A DNA stretch of 64,000 bases from Actinomadura citrea (GTDB lineage: Bacteria > Actinomycetota > Actinomycetes > Streptosporangiales > Streptosporangiaceae): assembly GCF_013409045.1 (NCBI RefSeq), contig NZ_JACCBT010000001.1, positions 4,216,001-4,280,000 of the forward strand, in the 5' to 3' direction. Of this stretch, positions 54,359 through 62,406 are shown in pieces. The translations under genes were made by a program, and so were the position numbers. The notes under the pieces are model-generated. The model searched no databases. It saw nothing but the letters and a program-made list of their open reading frames with translations, and had not been told where the DNA came from. How positions within the stretch are numbered: the first letter of the stretch is position 1; each line of letters begins with the position of its first letter.

Positions 54359-55696
54359 TCAGGCCTGCGCGTCCCGGGGGGTGCGCACCGCGCCCGCCGT
54401 GGCGTGCGCCTCGGCGGGAGTGCTGACGGCGACGCTCAACTCGACCGGCGCCTTGCCCAGCCGCGGCCGGAGCATGTGGAACGGCTTCTCGACGACGATG
54501 TAGCTCGCGTAGCCGACCATCACGCACAGCGCCAGTTCGACGCCCAGGACTTCCCAGTAGCCGCCGACCTCGGGCGCGAAGAGCGGTCCGACGAACTGGG
54601 CGTAGACGAAGATGTGCCAGAGATAGACGCTGTAGGAGATGCGGCCGAAGAATCGCAGCAACGAGTTGTCCAGCAGCAGGCCCGCCAGCTTGAACCGCAC
54701 GCCCGGCACGGTCAGCGGCGCGAAGACGGCCACGGAGAAGGCGAGGAAGAGCCAGTAGTCGGCCGCCGCCGCCGGCGCTGCGACGTAGTCCACCAGGCGG
54801 TAGTCCGCGAGCGGGGAGAGGCAGGCCAGGACGAAGATGAGGAGCGCCCCCAGCCAGAGCTTGCCCGGATGCCGGCCGATCAGGCGGTACACCCGCGGCA
54901 CCGCGTCGGGGCGCGTCTCCGCGGCGGCGGACAGCACGGCCAGCATCATGCCCACCGAGAGCCAGCCCATGTAGCTCATCGGCCAGAAGTACTGCGTCGG
55001 CCACAGCTTCATCGGGTCGTCCCTGAACTGCGGGAAGTGGAGCCAGGTGAAGAAGCCGAAGCCGATGAACACCGGGAAGGCCAGCGGCACGAGCAGCCGC
55101 CGCACCCGGGCCTCGGGGCTTTCGGCGCGCCGCGCGTACCGGTGGAGGAGCCAGGCGAACACCGGCATGGCCAGGTAGAACAGGAAGTCGTTGGCGTTGC
55201 TCCAGGTGTGCATCATCCCCATGGGAATGGCGCCGTGCTCCCAGATCTGCAGCAGGAGCAGCGGGCGGATCCATTCCCAGACCCCGTGGACGGTGTCGCG
55301 GTTGAGCACGAGGAGAGCGGTGATCGTCAGTACCCAGTAGGCGGGCAGGATCCGCAGCGCCCGGCGCCAGAAGTAGCGCTTGGCGTTCGGCTTCCGTTCG
55401 CCGGTGAGCGTGTACAGCGCGAACGCGCGGTACAGCAGGTAGCCGGTCATCACGAACCAGATCGGGAAGGCGACCGCCACCCGGTTCAGCATGATGGCCC
55501 AGACGCCGTTCCCGGTGGAGTGCATGTAGGACCAGCCCTGCACGCTGGTCGCCACTCCGGTGTGGCCGAGGACGACGAGCAGCACGACGGCGCCGCGCAG
55601 TCCTTCGAGCTCCGGGATGAACTTCCGAGGCCGGTCCGATGCGGGATCGGGTGCGGCGGCTCCCACAGCATCCCCGCCGGATGCCTTCGTTACCAT
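54359..55696 (-). CDS. Membrane acyltransferase (AT3/OafA family)
   Basis: This 445-residue protein has about ten membrane segments and the AT3-family features: ELEGLRGAVVLLVVLGHTG near residue 30 with the conserved Arg and His, WFVMTGYLLYR, RRALRILPAYW, and a C-terminal FFGRISYSVYLWHIFVY. Family members O-acylate sugars or macrolides at the membrane. ATG 55696 follows GGGAGA. It may acylate a sugar of the product. Confidence 0.9.
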   Translation of the reverse strand: MVTKASGGDAVGAAAPDPASDRPRKFIPELEGLRGAVVLLVVLGHTGVATSVQGWSYMHSTGNGVWAIMLNRVAVAFPIWFVMTGYLLYRAFALYTLTGERKPNAKRYFWRRALRILPAYWVLTITALLVLNRDTVHGVWEWIRPLLLLQIWEHGAIPMGMMHTWSNANDFLFYLAMPVFAWLLHRYARRAESPEARVRRLLVPLAFPVFIGFGFFTWLHFPQFRDDPMKLWPTQYFWPMSYMGWLSVGMMLAVLSAAAETRPDAVPRVYRLIGRHPGKLWLGALLIFVLACLSPLADYRLVDYVAAPAAAADYWLFLAFSVAVFAPLTVPGVRFKLAGLLLDNSLLRFFGRISYSVYLWHIFVYAQFVGPLFAPEVGGYWEVLGVELALCVMVGYASYIVVEKPFHMLRPRLGKAPVELSVAVSTPAEAHATAGAVRTPRDAQA

Positions 55697-56079
55697 GGGC
55701 GTTTCTCCCATCTCGCACGACCCTGGATTCGACGGGTCGAAGCAAAGAGCAGATCGGGTCAGACGGTCCATCGAGGTCGGCCGCGGCCTCGCCCCGGCGG
55801 AATTCGGCCGCGTTCCAACGACGGCGCGCGGGGACGATCAGCAGTCCGGCGCCGCCGGAAGAGGCGGCGCGTTCCCCGTCACCGTGCCGTGCTCACGCGT
55901 GGGATGCCGTCGGAGTCAATGACGATCCCCCACCCCCCGATTTCCTCGGTGGGGTCACCGAGGATCTGTCGCCGGACACGCTCGGCGGGTCGTCCGCCGT
56001 GGACCGGATCGCTGTCCCGCGCCAATGCGGCACCGCCCTCGGGGCCATGTGGACCACCTTTACCCGCCAAAGGTCCTAC

Positions 56080-56097
56080 ACTTGAGAAAACGATAGC
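56080..56097. promoter_or_regulatory. 18-bp cluster motif, copy 10
   Basis: On the minus strand this is GCTATCGTTTTCTCAAGT, an exact match. It lies 96 bases before the aldo/keto reductase; a TTGACG follows at 56099. The remaining intergenic DNA (55697-56193) shows no supported gene. Confidence 0.78.
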
Positions 56098-56193
56098 ATT
56101 GACGTCGCAGGACGCGATAGTAGGGGACATAGGGGAATCTGACTTGAATAACTAGTATCGTGAAAGCCGGTCGAGAGCCTGAGGAGGCGGTCG

Positions 56194-57195
56194 ATGCCCC
56201 ACCCCGGAGAGTTCCGCGCGTCGCTGGGTTCCACCGATCTGCGGATCAGTCGCCTCGGCCTCGGCACCGTGAACTTCGGCGGCCGTGTGGACGGGGCGGA
56301 CGCGCACCGCCTCATGGACCACGCCCTGGCGAGCGGCATCAACCTCGTCGACACCGCGGACATCTACGGCTGGCGCGTCTACAAGGGCCACACCGAAGAG
56401 GTGATCGGGGACTGGCTCGGGGCACGCCCGGGCCGCCGGGACGAGGTCGTCGTGGCCACCAAGGTCGGGGGCCCGATGAGCGACGACCCGGGCGACCGCG
56501 GCCTGTCGGCGCGGCACATCGTCGCGGCGTGCGAGGCCTCCCTGCGCCGGCTGAACACCGACCGGATCGACCTCTACCAGATGCACCAGGTGGACCGGTC
56601 GGTCCCCTGGGACGAGATCTGGCTGGCCATGGAACTGCTGATCGGCCAGGGCAAGATCCGCCACGTCGGCTCGTCCAACTTCGCCGGCTGGGACATCGCC
56701 CTGGCCCAGGAGACCGCCGCCCGCCGCCGCGTCCCGGGGCTGGCCTCCGAACAGTGCGTCTACAACCTCGTCACCCGGCACGCGGAGCTCGAGGTGATTC
56801 CCGCGGCGACGGCTCTCGGGCTCGGGGTGCTGGTCTGGTCGCCCCTGCACGGCGGCCTGCTCGGCGGCGTGCTGCGCAAGAAGGCGGAGGGGACCGCGGT
56901 CAAGTCCGCGCAGGGGCGCGCGGTCGACGCGCTGAAGGAGCACGAGGCGGCCATCGCCGACTATGAGCGGTTCTGCGCGGACATCGGGCGGGACCCCGCG
57001 GAGGTCGGCCTCGCCTGGACGCTGTCCAGGCCGGGTGTGACCGGCGTCCTCGTCGGCCCGCGCACCCCCGACCACGTCGACGGCGCGGTCAGGGCGCTGG
57101 ACAAGCCCCTGACCGAGGAGGAGACCGACCGGCTGGAGGCCCTCTTCCCGCCCGTCGGCCGCGGCGGACCGGCGCCCGCCGCGTGGATGAGCTGA
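56194..57195 (+). CDS. Aldo/keto reductase, NDP-hexose 2,3-enoyl reductase type
   Basis: This 333-residue TIM-barrel NADPH reductase has the catalytic tetrad: Asp and Tyr in DTADIYGW, Lys in ATKVGG and His in YQMHQVD, with VGSSNFAGWDI and YNLVTRHAELEVIP. Enzymes of this group (TylCII, OleW, UrdT) reduce the enone formed by the 2,3-dehydratase during 2-deoxysugar formation. GAGGAGG precedes ATG 56194. The 2,3-dehydratase gene at 58888 supports this role. A TylF-type methyltransferase follows after 42 bases. Confidence 0.88.
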   Translation: MPHPGEFRASLGSTDLRISRLGLGTVNFGGRVDGADAHRLMDHALASGINLVDTADIYGWRVYKGHTEEVIGDWLGARPGRRDEVVVATKVGGPMSDDPGDRGLSARHIVAACEASLRRLNTDRIDLYQMHQVDRSVPWDEIWLAMELLIGQGKIRHVGSSNFAGWDIALAQETAARRRVPGLASEQCVYNLVTRHAELEVIPAATALGLGVLVWSPLHGGLLGGVLRKKAEGTAVKSAQGRAVDALKEHEAAIADYERFCADIGRDPAEVGLAWTLSRPGVTGVLVGPRTPDHVDGAVRALDKPLTEEETDRLEALFPPVGRGGPAPAAWMS

Positions 57196-57237
57196 TCCCG
57201 TCTTGACGCGATCTCTGCCGCTGGGAGGACGAGACAG

Positions 57238-58011
57238 GTGACCCCGCCGAACCACAGGGACCCGCGCTCGCTGGCGCGCGAGTCGGACCAGGAGCGCGAC
57301 GTGCGCGAGCGGCTCACCCGACTGCTGCGCGACACCCCCATCCCGCCCGAGTACCTGATCGACAATCTGGCGCTGTACCTGCGGCGCCAGCAGCTCACCG
57401 ACCTGCTGTGCATGGACGCGCTGTACCGCATGATCCTCGACGTCCCCGGCGTGATCATGGAGTTCGGCGTGCTCCACGGGCGGCACCTGGCCACGCTGAC
57501 CGCGCTTCGCGGGTGCCACGAGCCGTACACCTCGGTGCGGCGCGTCATCGGTTTCGACACCTTCACCGGTTTCCCCGACATCGCCGACGTCGACCGGGCC
57601 GGGCCCAATGCGGTGGCCGGCCGGTTCGCCGTGAGCGAGGGCTACCCCGACCACCTGCGCGAGGTGCTCGACGCGCACGAGTCCGGCGAGCCCTTCGCAC
57701 ACGTCCGGCGGACCGCGGTGGTCCAGGGCGACGTCCGCGAGACCCTGCCGCGCTACCTCGCCGACAACCCGGAGACCGTGATCGCGCTGGCCTATTTCGA
57801 CCTCGACATCTACGCGCCGACCCGCGCCGCCCTGGAGGCGATCCGGCCCTACCTGACCAAGGGCAGCGTGCTCGCCTTCGACGAGATCGCCTACTCCAAG
57901 TGGCCGGGGGAGACGGCCGCGCTGCGCGAGGCCGTCGGCCTCGACGTGGTGACCCTGCGCACCCTCCCCGGCCGGGAGCCGCCCATCACCTACCTGCGCT
58001 GGGGCGAGTAG
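57238..58011 (+). CDS. TylF/MycF-type sugar O-methyltransferase
   Basis: This 257-residue metal-dependent methyltransferase has DALYRMILDVPGVIMEFGVLHG, GFDTFTGFPDI and the metal-binding acidic pairs in YFDLDIYAPT and AFDEIAYSKWPGE. Relatives methylate deoxysugar hydroxyls in tylosin, mycinamicin and calicheamicin pathways. GTG 57238 follows GGGAGG. Its 3' end overlaps the convergent N-methyltransferase gene by 26 bases. Confidence 0.9.
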   Translation: MTPPNHRDPRSLARESDQERDVRERLTRLLRDTPIPPEYLIDNLALYLRRQQLTDLLCMDALYRMILDVPGVIMEFGVLHGRHLATLTALRGCHEPYTSVRRVIGFDTFTGFPDIADVDRAGPNAVAGRFAVSEGYPDHLREVLDAHESGEPFAHVRRTAVVQGDVRETLPRYLADNPETVIALAYFDLDIYAPTRAALEAIRPYLTKGSVLAFDEIAYSKWPGETAALREAVGLDVVTLRTLPGREPPITYLRWGE

Positions 58012-58783
58012 CACCCGTCCGCCTCGGCCTCGGCTCGGCCTCGGTTCGGCCGCGGCGGACTCCGACGAAAAGGCCGTACCCGTTCAGGCCGGCCTCCTCG
58101 TGCTCGACGTCGCATCCGGAGTCCCGGAACGCCGCCAGGAACTCGTCCGCGGTGAACATGGTGAAGGTCTCCACGGTGCGGAACTCGCGGATGCCCGTGG
58201 GACGGCCCACCAGCCAGCGCACGTCCATGTGCGCGGCCCGGTCGCGCCGGATCGAGTGGGAGACCCGCGCGACGACCGTGTCGCCGTCCCGCACCAGGTC
58301 GGCTCCGACGAACCCCTCGATGAATCTTTCCGGCGGCCACCAGGGTTCGATGACGAGGACCCCGCCGGGGACGAGATGGCGGGCCATGGCTCCGACCGCG
58401 GCGCGCATGGCGGCGACGCTCGGCAGATAGGCGATCGCGGTGTAGAGGCACGTCACCGCGTCGAAGGCGCGACCGAGGGCGAAGGCCCGCATGTCACCGT
58501 CATGGACGGTCACTCCCGGCAGCCGCCGCACGGCCCGCTCGCGCATCGAGCGTGAGATCTCCAGGCCCTCGACGTGGTCGAAGCCGGACCGGAACGCCTC
58601 CAGGTGGGCCCCGGTGCCGCAGGCGACGTCGAGAAGGGACCGGGCACGGGGACGGTGCTCCCGGATGCGCCGCGTGACCTCCGCCGCCTCCTCGCCCCAG
58701 TCCTTGCCGCGGTGCCGGTACGTCAGCTCGTAGACCTCGGCGTGCTCCGGGCCGAAGGCGACGTCGCGCTCCGTGGCGGACAC
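57986..58783 (-). CDS. Sugar N-methyltransferase (DesVI/TylM1-like)
   Basis: This 265-residue class I methyltransferase has VYELTYRHRGKDWGEEAAEV, the SAM motif LLDVACGTGAHLEAF, LEISRSMRERA, GDMRAFALGRAFDAVTCLY and EPWWPPERFIEGFVG, all strongly like DesVI and TylM1, which N-methylate amino sugars. It therefore implies an aminodeoxysugar in the product. No sugar aminotransferase is visible in the window. GTG 58783 follows GGGAGA. Confidence 0.9.
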   Translation of the reverse strand: MSATERDVAFGPEHAEVYELTYRHRGKDWGEEAAEVTRRIREHRPRARSLLDVACGTGAHLEAFRSGFDHVEGLEISRSMRERAVRRLPGVTVHDGDMRAFALGRAFDAVTCLYTAIAYLPSVAAMRAAVGAMARHLVPGGVLVIEPWWPPERFIEGFVGADLVRDGDTVVARVSHSIRRDRAAHMDVRWLVGRPTGIREFRTVETFTMFTADEFLAAFRDSGCDVEHEEAGLNGYGLFVGVRRGRTEAEPRPRRTGATRPSAGR

Positions 58784-58809
58784 GGGGGTCTCCCTTCTCG
58801 CCGCCAGAT

Positions 58810-58827
58810 GCTATATGTAACTTAAGT
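58810..58827. promoter_or_regulatory. 18-bp cluster motif, copy 11
   Basis: GCTATATGTAACTTAAGT is an exact consensus match between the divergent N-methyltransferase (26 bases) and 2,3-dehydratase (60 bases) genes. Confidence 0.8.
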
Positions 58828-58887
58828 GAAATCGTACAGCCGAGCGCGAACGGCGGCCAGATCCGGGGGCCGTGGACGGAGGCGGGC

Positions 58888-60303
58888 ATGGCAGGTATGG
58901 CGGGTGTGAACGCGGGCTCTCGGCTGAGGGCGCCGAGCGAGGAGCCCGAGCTGGACCGGCGGCTCGCCGCGTCGGCCGAGTACCGGCCGCGCCCGGCCGG
59001 GGACATCGTCGACTGGCTGGCCGAGCGCCGCCGCCGCGTCCCGGTCCAGGTGACGCGCATCCCGTTCGAGCGCATGGCCGGATGGTCGTTCGCCCCGGAC
59101 TCGGGCGACCTCGTGCACGAGAGCGGCCGCTTCTTCACCGTGGGCGGCATCCACGCCCGTACCGACTACGGCGCCACCCCCGAATGGCGGCAGCCGATCA
59201 TCTACCAGCAGGACGTCGCGATCGTGGGCATCCTCGCCAAGGAGATCGACGGCGTCCTGCACTTCCTGATGCAGGCCAAGATCGAACCCGGCAACGTGAA
59301 CACGGTGCAGCTGTCGCCGACCGTCCAGTCCACGTCGAGCAACTACCTGCGGACGCACCGCGGCGCCCGGTCCCGGTTCGTCGAGTACTTCACCGAACCC
59401 GGGCGGGCCCGGGTGCTGGTCGACGTCCTGCAGTCCGAGCAGGGGGCGTGGTTCTGGGCCAAGCGCAACCGGAACGTGGTCATGGAGGTCACCGACGAGG
59501 TGGAGCCGCACGACGACTTCGCCTGGATGACGCTCGGCCAGATCCTCGACCTCCTGCACCACCCCAACGTCGTGAACATGGACTCCAGGACCGTCCTGGC
59601 CTGCCTGCTGTCCTCGGCCCCGTACATGGGCGCGCTGCCGGGCGACGGGGCGCCGGCCGCCTCCGGGAGCGCGCTCCTCTCGCCGGTGCAGGTGAGGAGC
59701 TGGCTCACCGAGCGCAAGTCCGCGTACACGCTCACGACGCGCGCGGTCCCCCTCGACTCCGTGGACGGATGGGAGCGGGACGCCGAGGCGATCCGCCGTC
59801 CCGACGGCAGATACTTCAGCGTCGTCGGGGTGGAGGTCCACGCGGGCAACCGGGAGGTGTCCGACTGGTGCCAGCCGCTGCTCGCGCCCAGCGGCACCGG
59901 GCTGGCCGCCCTCGTCGTCCGCCGCATCAACGGGGTCCGGCACCTTCTGGTCCGCGCCGACCTGCGTCCGGGATGCCGCGACACCGTGGAGCTCGGCCCC
60001 ACCGTGCAGTGCACCCCCGAGAACTACGAGGACGCGACCGGCGAGCGGCGCCCGCGGTATCTCGATCTCGTCCTGTCCAGAGCCGTCCGGGTGCAGTACG
60101 ACGTGGTGCAGTCAGAGGAGGGCGGCCGGTTCCGGCAGGCCCTGACGCGCCATCTCGTGGTCGAGGTCGGCGGCGGCTTCCCCGCCCAACCGCCCCCGGA
60201 CTTCTGCTGGCTCACGGTGCCCCAGGTGATGGAGCTGGCCCGCCAGAGCTACCAGGTCAACATCGAGGCCCGCAGTCTGCTGCTCTGCCTGCACGCACTG
60301 TGA
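58888..60303 (+). CDS. NDP-hexose 2,3-dehydratase (TylCVI/EvaA type)
   Basis: This 471-residue protein contains the two internal repeats typical of the family: one with FFTVGGIHARTD, MQAKIEPGNVNTVQLSPTVQ and SSNYLRTHRG, the second with YFSVVGVEVHA, VRADLRPGCRDTVELGPTVQ and PENYEDATG. It removes water across C2-C3 of dTDP-4-keto-6-deoxyglucose, giving the intermediate for 2-deoxysugars. GGAGGCGGGC precedes ATG 58888. It ends six bases from the convergent permease 2 gene. Confidence 0.93.
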   Translation: MAGMAGVNAGSRLRAPSEEPELDRRLAASAEYRPRPAGDIVDWLAERRRRVPVQVTRIPFERMAGWSFAPDSGDLVHESGRFFTVGGIHARTDYGATPEWRQPIIYQQDVAIVGILAKEIDGVLHFLMQAKIEPGNVNTVQLSPTVQSTSSNYLRTHRGARSRFVEYFTEPGRARVLVDVLQSEQGAWFWAKRNRNVVMEVTDEVEPHDDFAWMTLGQILDLLHHPNVVNMDSRTVLACLLSSAPYMGALPGDGAPAASGSALLSPVQVRSWLTERKSAYTLTTRAVPLDSVDGWERDAEAIRRPDGRYFSVVGVEVHAGNREVSDWCQPLLAPSGTGLAALVVRRINGVRHLLVRADLRPGCRDTVELGPTVQCTPENYEDATGERRPRYLDLVLSRAVRVQYDVVQSEEGGRFRQALTRHLVVEVGGGFPAQPPPDFCWLTVPQVMELARQSYQVNIEARSLLLCLHAL

Positions 60304-60309
60304 GCGCGC

Positions 60310-61137
60310 TCAGCGACGGGCGCGGCCGTACCGGTACATGGTCAGCGGCGCGAAGACCGCGACGAGGATCGCGCAGGCCAGGAACGCCCAGCCCATCTGG
60401 CCCGCGGTCACGGTGCCGTCCATCAGCCCGCGCATGGCGGTCGTCACGACGCTGATCGGATTGACCTTGATCAGCGCCTCCAGCCAGCCCGGCATCGTCT
60501 GCTGCGGCACCATGACGTTGCTGGCGACGACGAGGACGAACAGGAGCGTCCAGCTCAGCGTCTGCGCCGCGGTCGGCGTCCGAACGCTGACGCCGACGAA
60601 GGTTCCGATCCAGGCGAGGCTGAAGGCGAACACCTGGAGGAACAGCAGCGCCAGCACCACGCCGGCCGGCCCGCCGTCCGGGCGGAACCCCAGCGCCAGC
60701 CCCAGCAGCAACGGCACCACCGACGCCACCGCGTACCGGACCACATCCCCCAGCATCGCCCCGACCAGCACCGACGACTGCCACACCGGCAGCGACCGCA
60801 CCCGGTCGAAGACCCCCTGGTCGATGTCCTGGTTCAGCACGATGCCGGTGTACGCCGTCGTCAGGGCCACCGCCATGACCATGACGCCGGGCAGGAAGAA
60901 GTGCAGGTAGCGGCCGGGCGACCCGGCGATCGCCCCGCCCACCAGGTAGGTGAACGAGAGCGTGAAGATGACCGGGAGCATGAGGGCGTCCGCGAGCTGG
61001 TTCGGTGAGTGCTTGATCTTCAGCAGCGCGCGCCACCCGAACGTCATCGACGCCGAGAGCGCGCCGGCCCTCGGCGGCCGCTCGCCGCGCGCCGCCAGCG
61101 GCTCCCGCGCACGCGTCATCGGCTGGGACGTCGTCAT
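60310..61137 (-). CDS. ABC-2 type exporter permease 2 (DrrB-like)
   Basis: This 275-residue membrane protein is paralogous to permease 1 (shared N-terminus MTTSQP and RPPRAGALSAS) and identical to it over about 74 central residues. About six membrane segments are visible. ATG 61137 follows AGGAGGTG, 13 bases after the ATPase stop, so the two form a DrrA/DrrB-like exporter. Both ends differ from permease 1, which may give different substrate or partner preference. Confidence 0.9.
   Translation of the reverse strand: MTTSQPMTRAREPLAARGERPPRAGALSASMTFGWRALLKIKHSPNQLADALMLPVIFTLSFTYLVGGAIAGSPGRYLHFFLPGVMVMAVALTTAYTGIVLNQDIDQGVFDRVRSLPVWQSSVLVGAMLGDVVRYAVASVVPLLLGLALGFRPDGGPAGVVLALLFLQVFAFSLAWIGTFVGVSVRTPTAAQTLSWTLLFVLVVASNVMVPQQTMPGWLEALIKVNPISVVTTAMRGLMDGTVTAGQMGWAFLACAILVAVFAPLTMYRYGRARR
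60607..60829 (-). repeat. 223-bp exact repeat, copy 2
   Basis: This is the reverse complement of 24032-24254 with no difference seen. The two copies are inverted and about 36.4 kb apart, spanning the PKS core. Confidence 0.9.
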
Positions 61138-61150
61138 CTCGCCCACCTCC

Positions 61151-62158
61151 TCACTTCGCCGTCTGCGTGTCGTCGTCCTTGGCCTCGTCCTTCTCCGCTC
61201 GCCCGTCGTCGGCGACCGGGTGACCGGTCAGGGCGAGGAAGACGTCGTCCAAGCTCGACTGGGCCATCGAGAAGTCGTCGAGGGCGATCCCCGCGTCGCC
61301 CAGTGCCGTGACCGCCCGTGCCGCCTGCTGGGCGTCGGCGATCCGCACCGACAGCCTGTGCGGATCGGTGTCCGCGCCGGGCTCCACGCTCAGCATGCGG
61401 GAGAGCATCTCCTCCGCCTGCGCGCGCTGGCCGGGATCCTGGAGCCGCAGCTTCAGCGCGCCCGTGCCGACCTGGGACTTCAGCTTCCCGGGCGCGTCCT
61501 CGGCGATGACCTTGCCGTGGTCCAGGACCGCGACCCGGTCGGAGAGCCGGTCGGCCTCGTCGAGGTACTGCGTCGTGAGCAGCACGGTCGTGCCCCCGGC
61601 GACCAGGGTGCGGATGATGTCCCACACCTGGTTGCGGGCCCGCGGGTCGAGGCCCGTGGTCGGCTCGTCCAGGAAGAGCAGGTCCGGGGTGATGATGATG
61701 CTGGCGGCGATGTCGATCCGGCGCCGCTCGCCGCCGGAGCAGGTCTTCACCGGGCGGTCCGCCACCTCCGACAGTTCGAAGGCGTCGACCAGGTCGTCGG
61801 CCCGCTGCCGCGCCGCGGCCCCCCGATGCCCGAGCAGCCGCCCCACCATCGCGAGGTTCTCCCTCCCGGTGAGGTCCTCGTCGATCGAGGTGGACTGCCC
61901 CGTGACGCTCACGCGGGACCGCACCGCGTCGGCCTCCCGCACCACATCGTGGCCGAGCACTCTGGCCGTGCCCTCCGTCGGGCGCAGCAGCGTCGTCAGG
62001 ATCCGGAGGAACGTGGTCTTGCCGGCGCCGTTCGGCCCCAGCAGGCTGTGAACGATGCCGGTGGGGACGGCCAGATCGACGCCGTTCACCGCCCGGGTCT
62101 CGCCGAAGGTCCTGACCAGCCCGGACGTCTCGACGGCCAGGGTCGAATTCGATCCCAC
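61151..62158 (-). CDS. ABC exporter ATPase (DrrA-like)
   Basis: This 335-residue ATPase has Walker A GPNGAGKTT, signature CSGGERRR, Walker B LLFLDEPTTGLDPRAR and the DrrA-type C-terminal domain with MAQSSLDDVFLALTG. It powers efflux of the antibiotic with the permease downstream and perhaps permease 1. I chose GTG 62158 because GGGAGG is seven bases upstream; GTG 62179 would add seven residues. The promoter overlaps a CTTATATAAG palindrome. Confidence 0.92.
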   Translation of the reverse strand: MGSNSTLAVETSGLVRTFGETRAVNGVDLAVPTGIVHSLLGPNGAGKTTFLRILTTLLRPTEGTARVLGHDVVREADAVRSRVSVTGQSTSIDEDLTGRENLAMVGRLLGHRGAAARQRADDLVDAFELSEVADRPVKTCSGGERRRIDIAASIIITPDLLFLDEPTTGLDPRARNQVWDIIRTLVAGGTTVLLTTQYLDEADRLSDRVAVLDHGKVIAEDAPGKLKSQVGTGALKLRLQDPGQRAQAEEMLSRMLSVEPGADTDPHRLSVRIADAQQAARAVTALGDAGIALDDFSMAQSSLDDVFLALTGHPVADDGRAEKDEAKDDDTQTAK

Positions 62159-62194
62159 GGTTGTGCCTCCCGTCGCCACCAGAAGATCAAGCTC

Positions 62195-62223
62195 ATCCTA
62201 AAGTAGCAGCTTATATAAGTCAA
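62195..62223 (-). promoter_or_regulatory. Promoter with CTTATATAAG palindrome (exporter ATPase)
   Basis: On the minus strand TTGACT (62223-62218) and TAGGAT (62200-62195) are 17 bases apart, with CTTATATAAG at 62210-62219. The 14-base string TTGACTTATATAAG is identical to that at the ArsR 1 promoter. Confidence 0.75.
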
Positions 62224-62343
62224 CGTCTAAGCAGTCCGGCGAGCGGCGTGCCGTCCGGCCGGCAGGCCCGCCCGGCTCCCCGGTCCGGGACCTCCCCACC
62301 GCGCGGCGGGCGGCGGGAGATGTCGATGATCACTCTCTTGCTA

Positions 62344-62361
62344 ACTTGAAAAAACCATAGT
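62344..62361. promoter_or_regulatory. 18-bp cluster motif, copy 12
   Basis: On the minus strand this is ACTATGGTTTTTTCAAGT, an exact match, 45 bases before glycosyltransferase 2. Confidence 0.78.
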
Positions 62362-62406
62362 AGTGTCCGTTTTCATGGCTCTTCTCGCTTGGTTCGGGGA
62401 ATCGTG

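Noticed and set aside
56142..56156. ACTTGAATAACTAGT near the aldo/keto reductase start as an extra motif copy
   Set aside because: The ends fit but the spacing is 15 rather than 18 bp, and a full copy already lies at 56080-56097.
62192..62208. GCTACTTTAGGATGAGC (minus strand) as a motif copy at the exporter ATPase promoter
   Set aside because: It is 17 bp and lacks the AAGT end; it overlaps the proposed -10 box, so the AT-rich sequence is explained by the promoter.
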